A DNA stretch of 64,000 nucleotides, taken from positions 10,843 through 74,842 of the forward strand of contig JAENZN010000002.1 of the NCBI GenBank assembly GCA_016841245.1, written 5' to 3'. A program made the translations under genes and the position numbers. Within the stretch, counting starts at the first letter, position 1; the number at the start of each line of letters is the position of its first letter. Positions 35,695 through 45,017 of the stretch are shown one piece after another. Source of the stretch: Syntrophomonas sp. GTDB lineage: Bacteria > Bacillota > Syntrophomonadia > Syntrophomonadales > Syntrophomonadaceae. Under the pieces are notes generated by a model. The model was not told where the DNA came from, searched no databases, and was given only the letters and a program-made list of their open reading frames with translations.

Positions 35695-35861
35695 GTAGGT
35701 CGTCGTGAGAGTCTCGGACTAATGGTAGGGGACACACCGGGTGAAGGACCACGGAGTTTGCTGAGTGGATGACATGGATGGTGGGCTGGGAGTATGAAAG
35801 TCTCAAGTCAAGGAACAGGGACACACCAGCCCTTGGAGAACTTGGGGCAGGAATGTCCCTG
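35695..35861 (+). repeat. GGGACACACC-type repeat block after chemotaxis gene 4
   Basis: Boxes at 35728-35738 and 35818-35827, and closing TGTCCC at 35854-35859. In the hairpin 35818-35859 the inner stem is CCAGCC/GGCAGG with one A-A mismatch. The upstream part 35347-35690 is AT-rich and holds no gene that I can see. Confidence 0.82.
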
Positions 35862-35868
35862 AGTATAG

Positions 35869-37962
35869 TTATGCGATATGGGATTCGGGATGGCCTTGGC
35901 TGTCCTGGAATAATTCTTCCAGGGGGGGTTCTGTTCCGGTCCTATTTACATTGGTCATAACCGGATTGCTATCATCCAGCTTGAATTGCTGCATTAGTTC
36001 GTATAGAATCCCGGCACTTTCAGCCAGTTTTTCTGAGGCGCTGTTTATTTCCATGGCGGCGGTGGCTGCAGTTTCGGTATTGCGAGCAATTTCCTGAGAA
36101 CCGGCACTGGCTTGCTGGGCAGATGCTGCAGTAGCTTCTATGGCTCGGGTTACTTCCTGCATGGAAAGCAGAAGCTGATTCATATTTTTGCTGGTATCTG
36201 ATGTCAGATCAGACCAGCTATCTGCATCCTGGCTGTAATATTGACCGGCAGTAACCGTGCGGCTATAGTCATTAATTACTGTGTCATTGATGAATTCAAG
36301 CAGTTGGCTGGTAGTATTGACCAGATTGTGCAGGGCTCCCTGTACCTGCTGGGTCAAGCCGTGGATACCTTCTACGGTGGATGAAGAGTCTTCGGCTAGT
36401 TTTCTCACTTCTTCTGCGACCACCGCAAAGCCCTTGCCGTGTTCTCCTGCCCGGGCGGCTTCGATAGCTGCGTTTAAAGCGAGCAGGTTGGTCTGGTTAG
36501 CAATATCGGAAATGTTTACTGCCAGATTGTTAATCTGGTCTATTACCCGTGCTTCTTCTACTGCTTTTTCTAATTGGGCTTTAATCCCGGTATATATTTT
36601 TTCTGACTTATCCTTGGCTTCGGTAGCTTCGCGTTCTGTATAACGAGCTCGTTTTTTAATAGGTACTGAGTCTTCGAAGCCTTTTTGTGCCATTTCATTG
36701 ACTTCCATTACCGCAGAAGAAATCTCTTCGGCGGAAGCGTTGATTTCCTCTGCGGCAGCTGACACTTCCTCCATACCTGCGACTATTTCTTCTACCGAAG
36801 CTGAAGTCTGCTGCATACCGCTGGCAATGTTCTCGCTGGATGCTGCCAGCTCGTCGCTGGATGCCGCAACTTCCTGGGCGTTCATAAGGATATTACTCAT
36901 AGTCGTCTTTAAACTCTTTGCCATGTTATCAAGGCTGCGAGCCATTTCGCCAAGTTCATCGCTTTGTTTTAGATATTTTTCTTCGATTTTTACCGTAAGA
37001 TCCCCTCCGGCTATTAGGGCGGCATGACCTGAAGCTGCTTTGATAGGGTTGGATATGACCGTACCTAACCAAAAAGCTACTAATGAACCAAGAATAATAA
37101 AGGCCAGGGCAGCCAAGAGAATGTTAAACTTCATTTTTTCTACTCCGGCCATAAGCTCGCTTTCGGGGGCGGTGATGGCAATAGACCAGTCCGCGCCTGG
37201 CACCTGAGCAAAGGACATTAGCTTAACAGAATTGTCAGTCCAGACATATTTGCCAAAACCAGACTCACCGGAGAGCATCTTTTCGATCAGTACTAGTAGC
37301 TCGGATACATTGTTTTTGGTATCTTGGAACGGATTATAGGTATTGATCATGTCATGATTGGGGTGTGCAATTACAGTACCCTCTTTATTAATCATGTATC
37401 CATATCCGGTTTCACCGAACTGAACGTTTTCGACTACGTTGCTCAAGGCAGCGGCATCCATTGTGGCTGAGAGGACTCCTGTGATATTACCTCCAGCATC
37501 TTGGATCGGCGCTGCGGCTACTATGACAAGGCTGTTATCTGCCTCGCTGATTAGCGGTTCGGACACGTTGGAATGGCCCTGGAGAGCTTTTTTGAAATAC
37601 TCCAGGTCTGCGTCATTGGAGAGCGAACCGTCTGTACCATGGAAAGTACCGTTCCTTTCTATCAGTCCTATCATCAAATAACCCAATCGGTCTTTTTGGG
37701 CCTGTAAAGTGGGCATCATCTGGGTTAGATCCATGCTTTGAACTACTGGAGTTGAAGCCAGGGTTTCCAGGTTGCCTAGGTTGGCATCTACCTGCTGGCT
37801 GACCATGGTGGCCACATCCTGCGCCTTGGCCAGGGCGCTGTCCTCGATTGATGCTTCCAGAGATTTGGATGCCATGTTATAAGCTATCAATCCACATCCT
37901 ATACATACCAGAGTAACTGTGATAACAACATAAATCGTTAGTTTCGTACGCAAACTTCTCAC
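35869..37962 (-). CDS. Methyl-accepting chemotaxis protein 4 (dCache sensor, C-terminal tail)
   Basis: 697 residues from a GTG with GGGAGGGG upstream. It has the same plan as the other receptors (Cache motif [20 protein letters not shown], signalling tip [20 protein letters not shown]). It ends with about 34 extra residues after the QQFKL terminus shared by its paralogues; the tail is acidic and proline-rich ([20 protein letters not shown]). The tail has no clear CheR pentapeptide. It is the most upstream of the three clustered receptors. Confidence 0.92.
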   Translation of the reverse strand: MRSLRTKLTIYVVITVTLVCIGCGLIAYNMASKSLEASIEDSALAKAQDVATMVSQQVDANLGNLETLASTPVVQSMDLTQMMPTLQAQKDRLGYLMIGLIERNGTFHGTDGSLSNDADLEYFKKALQGHSNVSEPLISEADNSLVIVAAAPIQDAGGNITGVLSATMDAAALSNVVENVQFGETGYGYMINKEGTVIAHPNHDMINTYNPFQDTKNNVSELLVLIEKMLSGESGFGKYVWTDNSVKLMSFAQVPGADWSIAITAPESELMAGVEKMKFNILLAALAFIILGSLVAFWLGTVISNPIKAASGHAALIAGGDLTVKIEEKYLKQSDELGEMARSLDNMAKSLKTTMSNILMNAQEVAASSDELAASSENIASGMQQTSASVEEIVAGMEEVSAAAEEINASAEEISSAVMEVNEMAQKGFEDSVPIKKRARYTEREATEAKDKSEKIYTGIKAQLEKAVEEARVIDQINNLAVNISDIANQTNLLALNAAIEAARAGEHGKGFAVVAEEVRKLAEDSSSTVEGIHGLTQQVQGALHNLVNTTSQLLEFINDTVINDYSRTVTAGQYYSQDADSWSDLTSDTSKNMNQLLLSMQEVTRAIEATAASAQQASAGSQEIARNTETAATAAMEINSASEKLAESAGILYELMQQFKLDDSNPVMTNVNRTGTEPPLEELFQDSQGHPESHIA

Positions 37963-38292
37963 AATATAACCCCTCCCATTATTAGTAATCCCATTTTCAC
38001 CCCTAACATAAATTATTGATACGCAAAATATTCTTCTTGGTGGTATTTTTTCTCAGATTATATATATATTTATATTTTTCGAAAGAATATCAATAATGCT
38101 TTAACTGAATGATAATAATCGGCAAAATACTGCACTAGAGGCCTGAAAGTAAGTGCGTGAAGACATAATTGTGAAATGGAGGAGAGTTATGATAAGAAAA
38201 TGTGCAAATAATGTCGAAATTTCTTGCAAGTGAGATGGCGTTATAGGATAATATAAATGACCTTCATTCCATTTTTATAACTATACTTTTCA
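37963..38292. other. Intergenic region, no clear gene
   Basis: AT-rich. A ribosome site GGAGGA at about 38180 precedes an ATG opening only a 14-codon frame. No known riboswitch consensus was recognised. Confidence 0.4.
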
Positions 38293-38312
38293 GAGCCCGT
38301 GTTTGCGGGCTC
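38293..38312 (+). terminator. Short hairpin terminator
   Basis: GAGCCCG (38293-38299) pairs with CGGGCTC (38306-38312), followed by ATATTTTG on the + strand. No annotated + strand gene precedes it, so it may end a short unannotated RNA. Confidence 0.45.
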
Positions 38313-38348
38313 ATATTTTGTGGACCAAGTCGACTTCCAGACGATGAC

Positions 38349-38381
38349 AAAAAAGCCCCTCCGGGGACTACCCCGGGGGGC
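38349..38381 (-). terminator. Rho-independent terminator for the small-gene cluster
   Basis: GCCCC (38355-38359) and CCGGGG (38361-38366) pair with CCCCGG (38371-38376) and GGGGC (38377-38381) around ACTA; on the minus strand six T residues follow (38354-38349). A strong terminator, placed downstream of the minus-strand gene at 38473-38595. Confidence 0.8.
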
Positions 38382-38472
38382 GGAGAAACTGCTGTGCCTT
38401 CGAAAATATTCCTAATTATAATAAAAGCCGGGAATATCACCCGGCTAATCTCATAGTATTTATCATCACATC

Positions 38473-38595
38473 TTATTTCATTTTGTTAGCCATATGACTT
38501 ATCATCATATTTTGGTTGCGATTTTCCATTATAATCGCCTGTTCAAGGCCTGCACAGTCTATGTTTTGATTGACAGCTTCTTTAGTCAACCACAT
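38473..38595 (-). CDS. Small protein, unknown (40 residues)
   Basis: From the ATG at 38595 the frame reads WLTKEAVNQNIDCAGLEQA and IIMENRNQNMMISHMANKMK. AAAAGGA lies ten bases upstream. In-frame sequence before the ATG also looks protein-like (GCKKDPLAM), so the true start might be a non-standard codon further up. Methionine- and asparagine-rich, predicted helical, soluble. A terminator follows at 38349-38381. Function unknown. Confidence 0.5.
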   Translation of the reverse strand: MWLTKEAVNQNIDCAGLEQAIIMENRNQNMMISHMANKMK

Positions 38596-38706
38596 GGCTA
38601 GAGGATCCTTTTTGCATCCTTGTATTTTGCTTTAATGATAATATCATAAAATAGTAATAAATAATAAAGCATTCAAACAGGTTTTAATATCCCTATAATC
38701 CCATAA

Positions 38707-38739
38707 AAAATGGTTCACTTTCTTGGAGTGAACCATTTT
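38707..38739 (-). terminator. Perfect 13-bp terminator hairpin
   Basis: AAAATGGTTCACT (38707-38719) pairs with AGTGAACCATTTT (38727-38739); on the minus strand the stem runs into TTTTTTATGG. It ends the small gene at 38754-38915. Confidence 0.8.
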
Positions 38740-38753
38740 AAGTAGAACAGCAA

Positions 38754-38915
38754 TTAGTCCATCGGCCCGCCTTCCCAATATTGTCTGGCTTTTCTTAAGC
38801 CATAGGCTCCAAAATAGAGACCATTGACAAATGCCAGAGGGATGGCCATGGCTCCAAAAGTATTGAATTTCTGTTTCAGGTCTTCCTTACCGTCGGTTGT
38901 TCTATATCTAGTCAA
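38754..38915 (-). CDS. Small membrane-associated protein, unknown (53 residues)
   Basis: TTG start at 38915 with GGAGGG six bases upstream. The charged N-terminus (RYRTTDGKEDLKQKF) is followed by one hydrophobic stretch (GAMAIPLAFVNGLYFGAYGL) and a short RKARQYWEGG tail. One membrane helix is likely. A perfect terminator follows. I do not recognise the family. Confidence 0.65.
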   Translation of the reverse strand: MTRYRTTDGKEDLKQKFNTFGAMAIPLAFVNGLYFGAYGLRKARQYWEGGPMD

Positions 38916-38976
38916 TTGTATCCCTCCTTTATCTTATTTTTAACAGTTAAGAGAGAAATATTGCAGGATATAATTA

Positions 38977-39081
38977 TCACTTTTTGTTAGTTACGGTAGG
39001 AATGACTTTATAAAACATTAAATACAATAATGTTCCGCCAATTAAAATAATAAAAAATAAACTTAAAATTTTAATAAACAT
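38977..39081 (-). CDS. Small single-helix membrane protein (34 residues)
   Basis: ATG at 39081 with GGGTGAT upstream. MFIKILSLFFIILIGGTLLY and the rest form one membrane helix with a short KVIPTVTNKK tail. It may be translated together with the 53-residue protein 61 bases downstream. Function unknown. Confidence 0.5.
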   Translation of the reverse strand: MFIKILSLFFIILIGGTLLYLMFYKVIPTVTNKK

Positions 39082-39279
39082 AAAGCAATCACCCGTACTT
39101 AAGATTTGCTATAAGCTGATTTTTAATACATTTTCAAAAAGATGAAAAAATACTAGAAAGGGTATAATTGAGGAAGTGTTTTGTATTATCCAACCCTCCT
39201 GCGGGGGGTGCCTCGCGCCGGCAACGGATGTGCCTTTATTTCATTAGGATACAATTAAGCCGGCAGAGCCTGGCTGTGA

Positions 39280-40365
39280 TTAATTGAAGGGTACTTCGTC
39301 TTCATGAATGGGACGAGTGATCATTATCGTCTTTAAACGAGATAGGTCTATTTCCCTGGGATTAGCAATTCGCTTTTTATTTTTATCCAGGACTATTCTA
39401 AGTTTTGGCCGGGCCGGGTTATTTTTATTCACATCTATAACTATACAAATATCACCGGTGGTCAGCTGCACAAAGCTTCCGATTGGATAAATAGCAACAT
39501 TGGATTTAAGTGACATTACACAGTCAAAATCCAGGTAGCTGCCTGCCATACGGGTTAAAATGTTTAAAGCCTGATTAACATTGTAGGCAGGTCGGTAAGG
39601 ACGGTCTGCGAGAAGGGCGTCATAAACATCTGCCACTGCTACAATTCTAGCATACTGGTGTATATCCAACCCACCTAATCCCCTGGGATAACCATTCCCA
39701 TCCCATCTTTCGTGATGCTGGAAGGCGATGTGTGCAGAGAGGAGAGATATTTCCATATATTCTCGGAGAATGTTAAAGCCATATTCGGTATGACGTTGAA
39801 TCTCATTGAATTCTTCTGGGGTCAAGTCACCAGGCTTGTTTAGTATCTCTTTATCTATTTTGGTCTTGCCAATATCATGCAGAAGCGCACCTACGCCAAG
39901 TTCCTTAAGTTTGGGCTCGCTGTAACCCAGGGAAAGTGCGGTTATAATAGATAAAACACAAACATTAACCGAATGGCCAAAAGTATAGTCATCGAAACTA
40001 CGTATGTCAGTAAGATGTACCAGTATATTACTATTATTAAGTAATTCATCTAGTATGTTATTTACCACGTTTTTAACTGCCTGGACGTTGAAATTGCTGC
40101 TTTTTTCCAGTTTTGCGAAGCTGGTTTTTATGACTTTAACAGTTTCCGCTCTGGTTTGTTCTGATACAATATCATTTACCAGTACTTCATCGTCCAGCAA
40201 GCCATCTTTAATAAAGATAGATGCAATGCCCAGTTCAGATAATCGTGATATGTATTGTTCATTCAGACACATACCGGAACTAAGTAATACACGACTATCA
40301 CTGTCGATTATTGTCCGGGCTACCACCATATCCGGTTTTAAATTAACGGTTTTTATTCTTCTCAC
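39280..40365 (-). CDS. HD-GYP domain protein (c-di-GMP phosphodiesterase family)
   Basis: 361 residues from the GTG at 40365, with AAAGGTGA four bases upstream. The HD motif is LLHDIGKTKID and the GYP motif is GNGYPRGLGGL; HSVNVCVLSII and HHERWDGNG supply the other metal ligands. The N-terminal ~110 residues (PDMVVARTIIDSDSRVLLS) are the DUF3391-like domain common in these proteins. It probably hydrolyses cyclic di-GMP and fits a motility/chemotaxis neighbourhood. Whether this copy is active is not known. Confidence 0.88.
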   Translation of the reverse strand: MRRIKTVNLKPDMVVARTIIDSDSRVLLSSGMCLNEQYISRLSELGIASIFIKDGLLDDEVLVNDIVSEQTRAETVKVIKTSFAKLEKSSNFNVQAVKNVVNNILDELLNNSNILVHLTDIRSFDDYTFGHSVNVCVLSIITALSLGYSEPKLKELGVGALLHDIGKTKIDKEILNKPGDLTPEEFNEIQRHTEYGFNILREYMEISLLSAHIAFQHHERWDGNGYPRGLGGLDIHQYARIVAVADVYDALLADRPYRPAYNVNQALNILTRMAGSYLDFDCVMSLKSNVAIYPIGSFVQLTTGDICIVIDVNKNNPARPKLRIVLDKNKKRIANPREIDLSRLKTIMITRPIHEDEVPFN

Positions 40366-40678
40366 AAAATCACCTTTATGATAAAGCTGATATATTATAT
40401 CGAACAAAACAACATATTACCTTAATTTCGGTATCTGATAAATACTTCCCTGCAAATTAGTACATTATTTTACATAAAAACTCTAAAAAATTCTATATAT
40501 TTAATTGCATAGGGTTTTTAATCGGTATTAAGAAGTAAGGTTTAAGTTATTTATCTCTGAGTTTTGTATGACGCCTATCCTTTAGTATGAACGTCTAAGG
40601 GGTTAGTTGCTATATCAAATACAAAATGATACATTACAAGTAAATAAATACGCGATTTTATCGTATGGGAGAATGGAT
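40366..40678. other. AT-rich intergenic region between divergent genes
   Basis: No gene seen. It should contain promoters for both the HD-GYP gene (minus) and the 666-residue gene (plus), but I could not identify a convincing pair of boxes. Confidence 0.4.
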
Positions 40679-42679
40679 ATGAAAAAACCAAAGAATTACT
40701 TTCCCAAGCCGGTATTAAAGAGTTTTATTGATGATATAAAAAAATTAGTTGCCACAAACGAAAGCCGAATGATCATATTGGAAATGATGGAAGATATTCC
40801 GTATGAACTCAGACCTGATCTGATTCAGAACCTTGGTACATTTTACGATCCGCAACTGGTTGATTTTTTTTATCTCTTAAAATTAGAGTATGGCAGGGAA
40901 TTTGAACTCATATGCAACCGGGTTTTGGAAAAGTATAGTATGGCTGGAATTGATACCGCTCCACCTCGGATTTTTGCTGGGGTTTTCCAAGGGGCTTATG
41001 CCAGTGTGACCCGGCATAGCGGACGCATTGCAGTTGATGTAGCCTGGTCTACGGGAAAGAAAAAAGTACAGGCTGAATGTTTCTATTTAACTTTTAACGC
41101 TGATGGTATCCATAGCTTTTTTCTAGTAGAAGGAATGAGTGAACAGCGCTATGAAGAGGACCGTAAATGTTTGAAAGATATGGTTGCGCTGAGCTTTGAA
41201 GAAGTGTGTTTCCTGGTATCCCGGGCTTATGATTACAATATTCGGCATATGAGCAAGCCTGCACCGGGCCGGTTTCTATATAATAAATATTTGAGTCAGG
41301 CTGGAAAATTCTCGAGTGTCTGGCAAAGAAGCCTGATCAATAAATTATCCATAAAATTAACTCCCCGGCAGATAGTTAACAGTCTCTTCCATGCGGTTAA
41401 AAATCAGGATATTGACTATGTATACGCGTTGCTGCCAGGAGGGGGCAATTCCGATAAAGGCGGCTTGGATTCAACCCTGCTGCTGCAGGGGAATATGCTG
41501 GTGGAAGGTGGAGTCACTGATGCCCAGGGAACCCATGAGCATGTTAGCATAAAGGCTTATGCAATAACACTGGAGGAACGTCAGCTTCTTCGTCATGAGT
41601 ATGACATTAAGCTGGCTAGAAACCAGGATCGGTCCTGGTATATAGACTATATTAGAAATGTTGCCACCGAAAAGGTAGGCCCTAATGCTTCCATAAATCC
41701 TTTTGATAAAGAGATATTTTGCCGTGTATATGAGATTATTAATCTGGATCTTCTTTTTGACATCATAGATAAAGTTGACGATATAAGGGAAGTTAAAGAA
41801 CTGCCTTATGGGATGCATATGCGGATAACGTGCAGTGAAGAAGATTTTACCATGCCCGTTTCAATTTTGAGTGATGTTCTGGCGGATTTGGTTATCAATG
41901 GCGAAGAATTTGTGGTTATGAGCCGGGATTATGATGCTATATTGGAGTTCGATTGTATATTAACCAGGGGTATTAGTTATCCAGCAGTTAAAATAGGTGA
42001 ATATGAAGTAAATGTATTGACTGCCTTCCGATATCTGGGAGGACAGTATCTGAGGTTTGAGGATATACTGCTGCAGGACGAAGGGGACAGTATTTTTGAG
42101 GATGGAATGCGTTTTATCAGTACCCGTTATCTGATAAAAGACCGGGAAATGGTTCTTAAACAGATAAATTCCCTGGAAAACATCGCTTATCGTTTCCAGG
42201 ATGATTATGATGTATTCTACCAACTGGATGGAGATGATGATGAGGGCGAGTTCCTGGCTGAGTATATGGTGGGTATGAATTGGATAACCTTATCCACCTT
42301 TGGGGATCGCGATATGAACAAAGCCAGGAAAAATTTTGAGAACAAAATGTTCGAGTGCCTGGAATTTGATGGCTTAGAAGTTCGTAAGGAGGGTATATTT
42401 GATATTCTGACTGGTGACGTGAAAAAGGAATATCCGGATTTGGAGCAGTTCTTGAAAGATATATACTTGAATAAGTGGTTTAATTCCCGATTGCCTACTC
42501 TGCATGGTATGAGTCCTTCCGAGGCCTGCCAGACTGAGGAGGGAAATCGGTTATTGTGGGCTATGCTTAAAAGAATAAAAGAGAAAAATAGAATGAAATA
42601 TCTCTCTGGCAGCGCAGGATATATTCAGTTGAATGAATATATTAGAAAGTTGGAACAAAAAAAACAAAAAAACATATGA
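40679..42679 (+). CDS. Large protein of unknown function (666 residues)
   Basis: From the ATG at 40679, seven bases after GGGAG; earlier starts lack a ribosome site. A long soluble protein with no signal peptide or membrane helix, rich in Asp/Glu (an acidic run DGDDDEGEF near residue 520). The last ~60 residues (LNKWFNSRLPTLHGMSPSEA, EEGNRLLWAML) recall the C-terminal domain of MbcA/ParS/Xre antitoxins and of SEC-C-associated proteins. Otherwise I recognise nothing. It stands alone between the HD-GYP gene and the leucine T-box promoter. Confidence 0.75.
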   Translation: MKKPKNYFPKPVLKSFIDDIKKLVATNESRMIILEMMEDIPYELRPDLIQNLGTFYDPQLVDFFYLLKLEYGREFELICNRVLEKYSMAGIDTAPPRIFAGVFQGAYASVTRHSGRIAVDVAWSTGKKKVQAECFYLTFNADGIHSFFLVEGMSEQRYEEDRKCLKDMVALSFEEVCFLVSRAYDYNIRHMSKPAPGRFLYNKYLSQAGKFSSVWQRSLINKLSIKLTPRQIVNSLFHAVKNQDIDYVYALLPGGGNSDKGGLDSTLLLQGNMLVEGGVTDAQGTHEHVSIKAYAITLEERQLLRHEYDIKLARNQDRSWYIDYIRNVATEKVGPNASINPFDKEIFCRVYEIINLDLLFDIIDKVDDIREVKELPYGMHMRITCSEEDFTMPVSILSDVLADLVINGEEFVVMSRDYDAILEFDCILTRGISYPAVKIGEYEVNVLTAFRYLGGQYLRFEDILLQDEGDSIFEDGMRFISTRYLIKDREMVLKQINSLENIAYRFQDDYDVFYQLDGDDDEGEFLAEYMVGMNWITLSTFGDRDMNKARKNFENKMFECLEFDGLEVRKEGIFDILTGDVKKEYPDLEQFLKDIYLNKWFNSRLPTLHGMSPSEACQTEEGNRLLWAMLKRIKEKNRMKYLSGSAGYIQLNEYIRKLEQKKQKNI

Positions 42680-42687
42680 ATACGCTA

Positions 42688-42716
42688 TTGACAGTGACCT
42701 GCGCTTTAAATATACT
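42688..42716 (+). promoter_or_regulatory. Sigma-A promoter of the ilv-leu operon
   Basis: TTGACA (42688-42693), a 17-base spacer and TATACT (42711-42716). Transcription would start near 42723, at the base of the T-box leader. Confidence 0.85.
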
Positions 42717-42722
42717 CTATAG

Positions 42723-43009
42723 ATAACCATATAAATTAACGCTGTGACAGGAACTGACATATGGAATCACTTGATAACAGAGAACCGGAAGTGCTGAGAA
42801 CCGGGATCAATATTTCATATGGTGCTCATCCTCGAGCCGCTATCTGAAAAGCATTCCAGCTTAGTAGGTGCTGCCGGACGAAAAAAGTTCGTTAAAAAGT
42901 AAGCATATGGTATTTATGTGCATCATAAGAGGTTGTGTTTTTTGCACGACAACCAGGGTGGTACCGCGGGATATCCCTCTCGTCCCTGAAGTGGGCGAGA
43001 GGGTTTTTT
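42723..43009 (+). promoter_or_regulatory. T-box leader, probable leucine (CUC) specifier
   Basis: The T-box sequence AGGGTGGTACCGCGGG is at 42955-42970, and a terminator with stem CCCTCTCG (42975-42982)/CGAGAGGG (42996-43003) and six T residues follows. In stem I, helices AGGA (42749-42752)/TCCT (42829-42832) and CATATG (42758-42763)/CATATG (42816-42821) enclose an internal loop of ACTGA and GTGCTCA, placing CTC (42825-42827) at the specifier position with a purine after it. The bulge UGGU fits a tRNA ending ACCA. Uncharged leucine tRNA would favour antitermination and transcription of ilvD onward. Confidence 0.85.
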
Positions 43010-43186
43010 ATACCTTTTTTTCGGTAGTAACAATACTGTTCCGACCAGAAGAAATATATCGGAAGGGGTTAACCTGGACCTATATTCAATAAATTATTAA
43101 TAGAGTTCAGGAAATAGTAAGAGAACCGGAAGCAGCCATTTTTAAGCATACTATTGAACCTAGTAGTATTGAAAGGAGATAAAACC

Positions 43187-44848
43187 ATGAAAAGCGATCT
43201 TGCTAAAAAGGGATTGGAAAAAGCTCCTCATCGTTCATTATTCAAGGCCCTGGGTTTGACTGAGGAAGAAATATCCAGGCCGTTAATTGGAGTAGTTAAC
43301 TCCAAAAATGATATTGTGCCAGGACATATTAATCTGGATAAAATCGCTGAGGCGGTTAAGACCGGAATCAGCATGGCCGGAGGGACCCCTATTGAATTTC
43401 ATACCATTGGGGTTTGTGACGGAATAGCTATGAATCATATTGGAATGAAATATTCCCTGGGCAGCCGCGAGTTAATAGCAGACTCCATAGAAATCATGGC
43501 TACTGCCCATGCTTTTGATGGACTGGTCTTTATTACTAACTGTGATAAGATTGTGCCGGGTATGCTTATGGCAGCCGCTCGACTTAACCTGCCTTCTATA
43601 TTTATCAGTGGTGGACCCATGCTGGCAGGAACGGTTGACGGCAGGAAGCTTAGTTTGACCCAGGTATTCGAAGGGGTAGGAGCTGCAGCCGCTGGACGCA
43701 TGAGTGCGGAAGAATTGGTCTATCTGGAAGAACACGCCTGTCCCACCTGTGGATCATGTGCGGGTATGTTTACGGCCAACTCCATGAACTGCCTTACCGA
43801 GGCTCTGGGCATGGGGCTGCCTGGAAACGGTACCATACCTGCGGTATATTCAGAAAGAATTCGCCTGGCTAAAACAGCTGGCATGAAGATAATGGAACTG
43901 CTGGAAAAGGATATTCGTCCTCTGGATATTATGACTCCGGATGCTTTCGCCAATGCTATACATATAGATATGGCCATCGGATGCTCTACTAATTCTGTTC
44001 TCCATCTTCTAGCAGTTGCCAGTGAATGTGGAGTAAAGGTCGATTTAGACCTTTTCAATAAAGTGAGTGCAGAAACACCCAACCTTTGCCGCTTGAGCCC
44101 GGCCGGACCTCATCATATGGAAGATCTGTATCGGGCGGGTGGAGTGCAGGCCCTGTATAATGAATTAGACAAAAAGGGTCTGATAACCCCGGACTGCATT
44201 ACTGTTACCGCAAAAACCGTGGGAGAGAACATTGCCAGCCAGGCAGTGGAAGATTATGAAGTAATCAGACCCGTAGATGATCCTTACAGTACTACGGGAG
44301 GGCTTGCTATGCTGTTTGGCAATGTGGCCAGGGAAGGTGCAGTAGTCAAGAGGAGCGCAGTGGCCGAAGAAATGATGCAGCACGAGGGCCCGGCCAGGGT
44401 TTTCAATTCCGAAGAAGAAGCGGTCGAAGCTATACTGGCCAACCAGATTAATTCTGGGGATGTTATAGTGATACGCTATGAAGGTCCCCGAGGGGGACCG
44501 GGTATGAGAGAAATGCTTACCCCAACTTCTGCGGTAGCTGGCATGGGAATGGATAAAGAAGTCGCTCTAATTACCGATGGACGTTTTTCCGGTGCTACCA
44601 GGGGAGCTTCCATTGGTCATGTTTCTCCGGAGGCTGCTGCTGGAGGTGTCATTGCTCTGGTGGAGGACGGGGATATAATACGAATAGATATACCTGCCCT
44701 ACGACTAGACCTATTGGTCGAAGATAAGCTACTAGAAGAAAGAAGAGCCAGATGGCGGGAGCCCGACGCAAAAATAAAGACCGGTTACATGAAACGTTAT
44801 GCTCAAATGGTACAATCAGCAAGTACCGGAGCAATCTTCCAGAAATAA
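43187..44848 (+). CDS. ilvD: Dihydroxy-acid dehydratase
   Basis: 553 residues from the ATG at 43187 (AAAGGAG eight bases upstream). The iron-sulfur cluster cysteines are in [12 protein letters not shown] (~118) and [16 protein letters not shown] (~184). The C-terminal domain has [17 protein letters not shown] and [16 protein letters not shown]. It dehydrates 2,3-dihydroxy-isovalerate and its methylvalerate homologue, the third common step of valine/leucine and isoleucine synthesis. It is the first structural gene after the T-box. Confidence 0.97.
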   Translation: MKSDLAKKGLEKAPHRSLFKALGLTEEEISRPLIGVVNSKNDIVPGHINLDKIAEAVKTGISMAGGTPIEFHTIGVCDGIAMNHIGMKYSLGSRELIADSIEIMATAHAFDGLVFITNCDKIVPGMLMAAARLNLPSIFISGGPMLAGTVDGRKLSLTQVFEGVGAAAAGRMSAEELVYLEEHACPTCGSCAGMFTANSMNCLTEALGMGLPGNGTIPAVYSERIRLAKTAGMKIMELLEKDIRPLDIMTPDAFANAIHIDMAIGCSTNSVLHLLAVASECGVKVDLDLFNKVSAETPNLCRLSPAGPHHMEDLYRAGGVQALYNELDKKGLITPDCITVTAKTVGENIASQAVEDYEVIRPVDDPYSTTGGLAMLFGNVAREGAVVKRSAVAEEMMQHEGPARVFNSEEEAVEAILANQINSGDVIVIRYEGPRGGPGMREMLTPTSAVAGMGMDKEVALITDGRFSGATRGASIGHVSPEAAAGGVIALVEDGDIIRIDIPALRLDLLVEDKLLEERRARWREPDAKIKTGYMKRYAQMVQSASTGAIFQK

Positions 44849-44871
44849 TCTTAAGACCTAACCGGTTTAAC

Positions 44872-44897
44872 ATAGCGGGCCATGCCAGGCCCGCTAT
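44872..44897 (+). terminator. Hairpin between ilvD and ilvB
   Basis: ATAGCGGGCC (44872-44881) pairs perfectly with GGCCCGCTAT (44888-44897), followed by TATGTTTT. It may partly terminate, lowering expression after ilvD. A second palindrome GGATAAAT-ATT-ATTTATCC is at 44941-44959. Confidence 0.6.
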
Positions 44898-45017
44898 TAT
44901 GTTTTAAGTGTATCCGAACCTGACTAACCGGACCAACTCAGGATAAATATTATTTATCCGGGATAATATAAAGTGCCTTTGGCTATTTTCAGCCGGAATA
45001 AAAACGGAGGTGATCGT

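Noticed and set aside
38180-38230. 14-codon frame after a GGAGGA site
   Set aside because: Too short and without conserved features; possibly a chance ribosome-site match.
42868-43092. 74-residue frame over the T-box leader
   Set aside because: It lies across the T-box and terminator, which explain the sequence fully.
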